Positions 57,350 to 64,000 of a stretch of DNA of 64,000 nucleotides are shown piece by piece. Position 1 is the stretch's first letter, and each line of letters starts with the position of its first letter. The translations under genes and the position numbers were made by a program. Under the pieces are notes generated by a model. The model was not told the origin of the DNA and made no database searches. It saw nothing but the letters and a program-made list of their open reading frames with translations. The stretch lies in assembly GCA_031841125.1 (NCBI GenBank), contig CM063106.1:71598101-71662100 (forward strand). The letters run 5' to 3'. The DNA comes from Acanthococcus lagerstroemiae (Eukaryota > Arthropoda > Insecta > Hemiptera > Eriococcidae).

Positions 57350-59800
57350 AAATAATTCAGCGAGCACGGTTTACTGATGGATGAATTAAAGTTGTATACA
57401 ATGTAAGTCTGGCGCCAAAAAACAGTTCTATGTTTTACGAAATCACCTTAAAATAAGGTGTGATGTTCGTGAAGGCCCAATGGATCGAATTAATGATGAG
57501 AAAGGAACACATTCGTGCGGAAAGAATTACATTCCTGTGAAATGATAACGTATACTTCCTTGCAAACAACAGTGTAGGAAGTATTACGTACCTTCCATAT
57601 TGCAGGAGTAAATTACTCACCTGTATAATTGTAGAATTTCTGTACCTGCGAAATTAACCGAGCACAATGATTGAACTATCGTTTAATCGGCACCGAGCTA
57701 CTCTCCCAGATTCTAATACTCAAAATGACAAATGGGGTGGGGGGGGGGTGATTTTGGAATATACCTAGCTAGAAACCAAGTAACTTTTCTTGTGTAAAAA
57801 ATATTTCAAACAATATTTTGGTGGACTAAACACGAATTACAGAAAAAAAACAGTCGTCATTGCTACCGTTTCACTGGAAATTTGACGCGCATTAATTTTG
57901 GACTATACGTTTTTATCAACAAAGCTGTATTTTTTCAAAATGTCAGCGAGATTTATGTCAACATACGTGTACTAGGAAAAAGAAAATCGGCTATTTTTGT
58001 CGTTAGGACTACATTTTTCGATATTTCAGCGAAAAACACGCGCGGGATATACTAAGTTCATCCTAGAAAAAATTAGAACAGGGTGGGGTTGCTGGGTTTA
58101 GTTGTCCATACAGCACTTAGTACTTTTTTTTTTTTTTTTTGAATTAGTTATCTTTTTCATTTTAGTTTTACCATCCGCGTCCAAAACATTTGATTTGAAG
58201 TCTAAAATGTGACGGAAAAATAATTTCAAAATCGGCTGTTCAAAAACCCCAAATTTTGATGCCTCATTCAATTTTTTCACTCAAGTTAACACCATGTCAT
58301 ATTTTAAAGGTGAAATTTGAATTTTGTATGTAGATCCAGATAGAAGCTGTTATAATAATTCAAAATCATTGACCAAAAATTCTCCTCTCAGCGCTTCATT
58401 CGATTTTGCTCCCTATGTCGGGGAGTTACATCGAAGTCGGATTACAAACTTGATGAGATTTTCAGAATTAGCAACCCAATAAAGCTCTATTTCGACCCGT
58501 CATTTGATTTTCCAAACTTAGAATTTGAAATCAAGTGATATGTAGTTTAATGTTATGCAACTTAGCCGATTTTGATTCATTTGTGCAAAAAATTGACCGA
58601 ATTTTGCAACGTGATGTTGTAAAGGGAAGATTGAGATAATTTTTCCCAATTTTTGGAACAATAATATATTTTTAAAATTTTCAGTTTTGGACAACTTTGT
58701 TTATAGAACTTTTCTTCATTGAAACTAAATCTGTGGCACTTTCGGGTTGGAACCTTCACTCTGACACTTTTGTCCGTAATCTTTTGGACGAGTCTTAATA
58801 AATAAAAGACGTCTGACAGAACTTTAAAAATGTATGAGGATGTATCACCAGCTCTTCCAATCAGGAAAAAATTGAAAATACCCATTTTGCATCTCTTCTC
58901 AGCGAGTCTTCAGGGGTTTTGTAAAAGTCTGCGAGAGTCTGAAAAAGTCTGTGTAGAGCATAAAATAATAATTTTGAATCCGACTAAGTTTTACAGATAG
59001 CCTTGAACAATCCTGGAAGAATCTCAAAAAGTAAAATCGTCTGATAGATTTTCAAGAAACTGTGGGAGGATATATTTCCTCCTTCCTCCCGCTTCGTCGG
59101 AAAAAATTTGAACCTTATCTTAACACGTCTTGAACAGTCTTATAAAGTTCTGGAAGCGTCTAAAAAAGTCTTTGTAGAATCAGGAATAATAATCTTAAGC
59201 AAATCCGAAAAAGTTTCTTCTGGAGACTCTTGCCGAGTAAAATACGTCTGCGAGAATTTTAAAGACGTATAGGGATAAATCCCCCCTCCCTCAGAGCTGG
59301 GGAAATAGTTGAAAATGATTAATTTATACAACTCAAATCATTGGAAAAAAATTATTTCTACTGGCTTCACTCTCGACTATAGTTAATTTTTTTTTTTTTT
59401 TTTTAATTATAAAACTATTTGCTGTCCCCATCCTCTTCAGAATTTTTCTGTTTACATTGCTGCCGAGAGCCACTCAATTTTTGAGCTTTTGAAGTCGAAG
59501 TACCTATTAGCTATATTATTCCACTTGATGGACATGTAACATCCTAATGGAAATTCGAGCTCGATTTGATGCCGTCTACAAATCCCCAATTTTATGATAA
59601 CGTACTTTGACTTTCTACTCTCGATCATCCACAAAGGACACAAAAATGAGATTACAAGAAAATTTATTCCTCCGCATTCAAACTCTCATACGGAAAACGC
59701 AAAAATTGTTTCCTCGAAAGTATTTAACTTTTGTACTTTTAGTCAATAAAGTTTCGCCGACTGTTGTAACTATTCAGAAGAAAAGTGTAAAAAATGTTTA
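57350..59800. other. Intronic or downstream stretch without recognised gene
   Basis: AT-rich. 58790-59250 carries the diffuse AGTCTTGAAA repeat texture (for example TTGAACAGTCTTATAAAG). T runs of 14-17 occur at 58126 and 59387. No exon supported. Confidence 0.35.
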
Positions 59801-60060
59801 AAAACACCATTAAAAATTTTTTATTAATTATTTTTTTTAGGGGTGAGGGGGAACTAGAAGGGAAGGGATGAGGAAAGAGAAAAATAAGAAAAATTGCATT
59901 TATGATGAAACTGAATTTTCTCTCGTGAAGGGGGAGTGGGGGAGTATTAACCTGTGATTTCTCTCTGGCCACCGACGCGATCCTCGAAAGGGTAGTTTCC
60001 AGAGCCTGGGATGCGGTGTCTTGGAAGCCACTTTGCCAGGCGTGCATCGCCATTTTTTAA
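59800..60060 (+). repeat. Interspersed repeat family Q, copy 3
   Basis: Shares the GGGGTGAGGGGGAAxTAGAAGG start, GATGAAACTGAATTTTCTC, GGGGGAGTGGGGGAG and the later CTGGCCACCGACGC segment with the copies at 1750 and 14290, more diverged. It directly precedes an antisense LINE end. Confidence 0.5.
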
Positions 60061-60061
60061 A

Positions 60062-60290
60062 AATTAATTTACAACCTTGGGTAGGTGCAACGTCCGCAAC
60101 TACCTCGTCCAATTACAGGCATAAGCCTCTGTCAGCACTCTCCATTTATCGCGGTCTCTTGCTAATTTAGTCCAATTTCCCTTCCATTGTGTGAACTCGT
60201 CCCTCCAGCATAGTGCTGGTCTACCTCTCTTGCGTTTGTGGTCATGCGGCATCCAAAAGGTTGCTATGTTACGGCATTTACATAATATGT
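60062..60290 (-). pseudogene. LINE ORF2 C-terminal fragment
   Basis: On the minus strand: MPHDHKRKRGRPALCWRDEF, TQWKGNWTKLARDRDKWRVL and TEAYACNWTR. RKRGRPxxxWxDEF ... DRxKWRxLTEAY is the standard end of ORF2 in RTE/jockey-like LINEs. Only this end is present. Confidence 0.75.
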
Positions 60291-60519
60291 TCTCTAGCTA
60301 GATTGCCCGTGGATTTTCATTTTGTTTTTAGGGTCGGTTACGAGTAGCCGAGCCTATTGCAAATCACTTTTTTTCTTCTTCTCCAGTTGTCGTGGACTCC
60401 GCGAGAGGGCGCAACGCGCAAGGCACCTTAGCATTAGTGTTTATTTGCCTACTAGTAGCCGATGCTTGATTTGATCTTTGATGTTTTTCGGGTCGGCTAG
60501 AAGGCATCAGCATTACCTA

Positions 60520-60666
60520 AAGTCTGGTCCAGTTAAGAAACATAATTTTTTCACTGCGCTGATACCGTGTTCTTGAACTCGTCCTTCCCCTCGGACTTCA
60601 AAATAGCCATATTATATCAGTGTCTATTGCGGGTAGCCAGTTATGTTTTTTAACTGGACCAGACTT
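60520..60666. mobile_element. Tc1/mariner-like MITE, 147 bp, TA duplication
   Basis: AAGTCTGGTCCAGTTAAGAA at the left is mirrored at the right (inward AAGTCTGGTCCAGTTAAAAA), about 26 bases with one mismatch. TA flanks both ends (60518-60519, 60667-60668). No transposase frame. Confidence 0.85.
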
Positions 60667-61495
60667 TAATGTTTATGTTTAGTGGTCTGTTTGATTACCA
60701 CGTAGAACACATTAAAACGTAAAATGAATTCTGAACGCATTAAATGGAATCATATGGAAAATGAATTCTCGTTACCTTTGTGGGTTTTCAAATAAGTGGT
60801 GTGTTCTGTCGTTCTGCGTTGATCGGGTATTTTTTGTGAAAGCTTTTATTAGGGTCATCAAAGCTGTTAACATTCAGTTACATTGTTTTGATTATTTCAT
60901 GAATAATTATAACTAGTATCAAGCGACTTTCTGTCGTTCTTATGTCAATGCTGAGTTTTTAGCGCATAAAGAGTTACAATTTCCTCATCATAAGATGCCA
61001 CCTGAATTGGTTGAATTGAGTAATATATAGAAGAACGTTTACTATCGCCAGTTACCAGTAGTATCGAGAAGCGATCGAGTTGTAGTATACGTAGCATGTA
61101 AATACATTATCATACCAATGTCTTGTGATTATTCAGACAAATCAGTCCTGCTAGCGTGGATATTACGTTGTTTTCATTCCCTTAGAAGTGGATAATTTAT
61201 TGTTTGCTAATCATTTGATGTTTTTAGGGTCAGCTAAGAGTAGTGTTGGTCTTTGATCTGTTGATCAATTGCTCTTCAGAATTAAATCTTCGACTGGATG
61301 ATCGAAGTGCGAATGTTGCGGAGCCTGCAGCTTCGCAGTCTGAAGCCTTTTGAACCTACCATATGCTGTTGGTGTGTGTGTAGTGTTATCCCAATTATCT
61401 TTCCTCTATCAGCTCTTATATCCCGGAACAAAAGACATTAAACATGATTACCAATAGGTTTTTTCCCTGATATCTTTTCCAAGGACCGCTAATAA
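60667..61495. other. Stretch without recognised gene
   Basis: A phrase TTTTTAGGGTCGGTTACGAG or variant occurs at 60327, 60486 and 61226. Nothing else supported. Confidence 0.35.
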
Positions 61496-61897
61496 GAGAT
61501 AGGCAGGGTTGTCAATGTAACGTTTTAGTTTGTAAAGTTACATTCTTTAGATGTGTAAAGAATTAAGTAAAGTATTAGTGTAAAGATTGTAAAGAATGTA
61601 AAAAATAGTAAAGAATTAATTTTTTGATTACCTATAATGCATGATTGTTATAATTGTTTTTGGGTATGTGTAGGTAAAAAAGAAATATACAGTACAAAAA
61701 ATAACGCCTCAAATATATCTTTTCTTATTCTTTATAATTTGTATCAAGTTAAAATATAATGAACATGAAAAATTAATATTGGATAATTCACACTCATATC
61801 ATACATTTTTTCCCCCCATTAAGTATTGTAAAAAATTACTAAATTTATTTTAAAGAACAGTAGGCATAAAATAAATAAACAAAACAAAACAACAACT

Positions 61898-61974
61898 GAG
61901 GAGTTATCTGTCAAAAGGGCATCCGTTCAATGTATTTCTTATGGAACGGACGCCCTTTTGATAGACAACTCCTC
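61898..61974. mobile_element. 77-bp foldback microelement, copy 2
   Basis: Same length and sequence as the copy at 16322-16398 with a few changes. The arms now differ at three positions. AACT flanks both ends (61894-61897, 61975-61978), a 4-bp duplication different in sequence from the ATAT of copy 1. Confidence 0.9.
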
Positions 61975-62437
61975 AACTTTGAACTGCATTCATATATTTA
62001 AAAAGTATTGCATCGATGTGTATCTTTCATTCTCTATGTGTGATATACAAAGTAAAAATAGTAGTTTCTTGAAACAGGAAATGAATTGAAAATTTGGTTT
62101 CTCTTTGGAGATGCTCTAGAAAGTGATACTGATATTTTTGTAAATTTGTTACTCTTTAATCGTTGTGATGCACATTTGCAAAAGTTCGGCGACATTTTGT
62201 ATATTACATTCCGCCATCCACTTTGTTTTACTCCCTTCATTTACAATAATTATTGGGGTAAAGTTCAATTCAGCATAAATAGAAGTTTTTCGACCTGCTT
62301 TACTCATTCTAATACAGTGTACTTCAATACTTTAAACAACTTATTTGAGAAACTTATTTTCCGAAACCATCTGAGATCTGATCATTATCTTATTTACCTA
62401 CCATCTTCATTGCTTTGAATATTTAATTTTTTGACTA

Positions 62438-62711
62438 CAGTAAAACGCCGGTTAACCGGACGCCAACCATCCGGAACGCTCAAAAAAAAATTAGGATGCC
62501 GATTTCTACGCAAAACCAAAACCGCTTTTTTTATTTCTTTCTAGTCTAGCTTATTCAGTCTATAAAGGTTTCCTGGATAAATCAGGAAATTCTGAAACCA
62601 ATGAGCTAATTTTTTGGGCTATTTTGCTTCAAAATGTGTTTTCCTCTATAAAATAGCATATGTTTCGGTTATCCGAAAAGCCTCTGGTCCCGAATAATCG
62701 GTGTTTTACTG
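62438..62711. mobile_element. pogo/Tigger-like MITE, 274 bp
   Basis: CAGTAAAACGCCGGTTAACCGGAC at the left and inward CAGTAAAACACCGATTATTCGGGAC at the right are matching ends with the GGTTAACCGGA motif usual for pogo/Tigger termini. TA precedes the left end, but TT follows the right, so the duplication is incomplete. No transposase frame. Confidence 0.75.
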
Positions 62712-62800
62712 TTTTCTTTACAATTCTTTACATTCTTTACTGTAAAGAATTAAAATTATGTAAAGTTGACAACCCTGGAGATAGGCTAGTCTTCAATTTT

Positions 62801-63160
62801 TCAGACTGGGTAACATCGCGTTTTGCGTACTTTTTTTAATTTGGTTAGTTGGTTTTTGGTTAGTGACCATGTTTGGGCGCCGTACGTTGCTACTCTGGTC
62901 CAAATTTTTTCTTTTGTTTTGATTTTCATGTTACTTTTGAAGACGTTTGTGAAGGTCCAAAAGGTTTTCCATGAGTTTGCTTTCCTCATTTCAACTATGT
63001 TTTGATTTCGCTTCCTAAAAGATATTATCTGTTCTAAATACTTACAATTGTCGACTGGTTCTAAGTTTGTTCTACTGGGTGCACAAGTTCTGTCAGTACT
63101 GTTACTACTTCTCATAATTTTTGATTTCCCTATATTTATTTCTAGTCCCACTTTAGCACC
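62801..63160 (-). pseudogene. LINE reverse transcriptase C-terminal fragment
   Basis: On the minus strand: GLEINIGKSKIMRSSNSTDR, NCKYLEQIISFRKRNQNIVE, and KIWTRVATYGAQTWSLTKNQ. KSK-M followed by YLGxxI and Y-GxxxWxLTK is the thumb region of RTE/jockey-like LINEs, as at 9190. The catalytic YADD part is missing. Confidence 0.8.
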
Positions 63161-63169
63161 TTCATGTGC

Positions 63170-63290
63170 ATCCCCATACGCTCCACCAAAATTGGCTTAC
63201 GATTGGTACGGTGGTAGCCTGCGAAACTGATTTTCCCAGTGGCTTGTTTGGTCCAACTTCCCCCCTGAGTATATCCCATCCAACCCAGAA
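63170..63290. repeat. Interspersed repeat family Q, partial copy
   Basis: GCGAAACTGATTTTCCCAGTGGCTTGTTTGG matches the GCAAAACTGATTTTTCCGGTGGCCTGTCAGG section of the 14290 copy. Confidence 0.5.
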
Positions 63291-64000
63291 CCTGTTATAT
63301 TCTACGAAATGGTCATAAGTGTGTTCCTTCATAATACCACACATGTTTAGTTCATATTACATGCTGAGCAAGTACGCACCTAATTGGTAACAGCGTTCAG
63401 TGATATAGCTCATGCCTGGAGGGGTCTTACCTCATATTACTGTAACAACCCCCCTTTCACTAACGAAGGTTCCTGTTTCCTCACCACCTTCTTCAGGAAC
63501 GAGAATGGTATGTTGGTAGAATCTCAGGCACGTCTCGCCGTTCGGTACATCACATCTTGTCGCAATTGTATTCTCAACTTCTGCACATCAAGTTTCACTT
63601 TTCCACGATGGTGTTGGAAGGGGACGGGGACTCGCATCCAACCAGAAGCTGTGTTCTCGATTTTCATGCCATCAGTGGCACTGTGGCACCTACTTTTCTA
63701 ACTACCTTTCTGTATGATTCATGTTTTCCTCGCAATTTAGTCGAACGCCATTGATCTGCGAAATGACCTACTCAACAGACCGGCTGTATAACGTCATTTC
63801 GATCGTGTATCGCCCAGTCACAAACGGAAATATGTAGCAATACGTGGGACTCTCCGAGTTCGCGAAAAGAAAAGTATGCGCACCGAACATACGCTATTAT
63901 GCGCAAAAAGTAGCCTGAAGAGTCTTCTTCGTCCACGCAAAATGCGCTGCATGAGAATGTACTTCTGTCCGAAAGGAATGATACCGAATTGTACGGACGT
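63291..64000. other. CpG-containing unique stretch at window end
   Basis: 63520-64000 is richer in CG dinucleotides than the flanking repeats. I see no splice-bounded exon, RNA or element end. Confidence 0.3.

Larger units (their letters stand above)
61504..62777. mobile_element. Non-autonomous hAT element, 1274 bp
   Basis: CAGGGTTGTCAA occurs at both ends as a perfect 12-base inverted repeat. GAGATAGG flanks both sides exactly (61496-61503, 62778-62785). Behind each end are many TGTAAAGAAT/ATTCTTTACA motifs, a subterminal repeat arrangement typical of hAT. No transposase was recognised. The element carries a 77-bp foldback (61898-61974) and a pogo-like MITE (62438-62711), and so served as a host for both. 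Confidence 0.93.

Overview
This window is eukaryotic and almost certainly from an insect: spliced exons with GT/AG borders, a huge intron, no operons, and many non-LTR retrotransposon relics, hAT-type elements and palindromic MITEs. Recurrent poly(G)/poly(C) tracts and the repeat style suggest a TE-rich hemipteran-like genome. That species guess is inference.

One host gene is visible, on the + strand. Four exons (1362-1526, 50901-51122, 55071-55432, 56020-56677) have exact splice signals and compatible phases, and together give a 469-codon open segment. It runs off both ends of what can be recognised and encodes a charged, Ser/Pro-rich, probably cytoskeletal or scaffold-type protein that I cannot name. 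Joining exon 1 to the others implies an intron of about 49.4 kb. Inside that intron, 30.3-31.3 kb is CpG-rich and carries a plausible alternative promoter and first exon whose phase fits exon 2.

The rest is mostly mobile DNA. From 1 to 10 kb: G-tract repeats, a scrambled I-like LINE (3.8-5.6 kb), a tRNA-like SINE head, a 616-bp MITE and an antisense LINE with an intact YADD. From 11 to 14 kb: a 1748-bp hAT element with a perfect 8-bp target duplication, and inside it a composite element bounded by its own 8-bp duplication. From 16 to 20 kb: a MITE family, one copy of which holds a 77-bp perfect foldback, and a Mutator-like element with a 10-bp duplication that carries a gypsy-like LTR. From 14 to 23 kb: diverged copies of a CpG-rich segment and a tandem triplication. 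From 24 to 35 kb: four decayed LINEs in both orientations and a 53-bp tandem array. From 37 to 49 kb: a series of inverted-repeat elements, some nested. From 51 to 64 kb: the main exons, a 0.6-kb foldback, two small hAT-like MITEs, a Tc1-like MITE, and a 1274-bp hAT element holding both a second copy of the 77-bp foldback and a pogo/Tigger-like MITE.

No gene cluster, CRISPR array, rRNA or convincing functional tRNA was found. The most interesting signals are the 77-bp perfect foldback with 4-bp target duplications and an empty site readable in this same window, the composite hAT-like unit, and the candidate intronic promoter and first exon.
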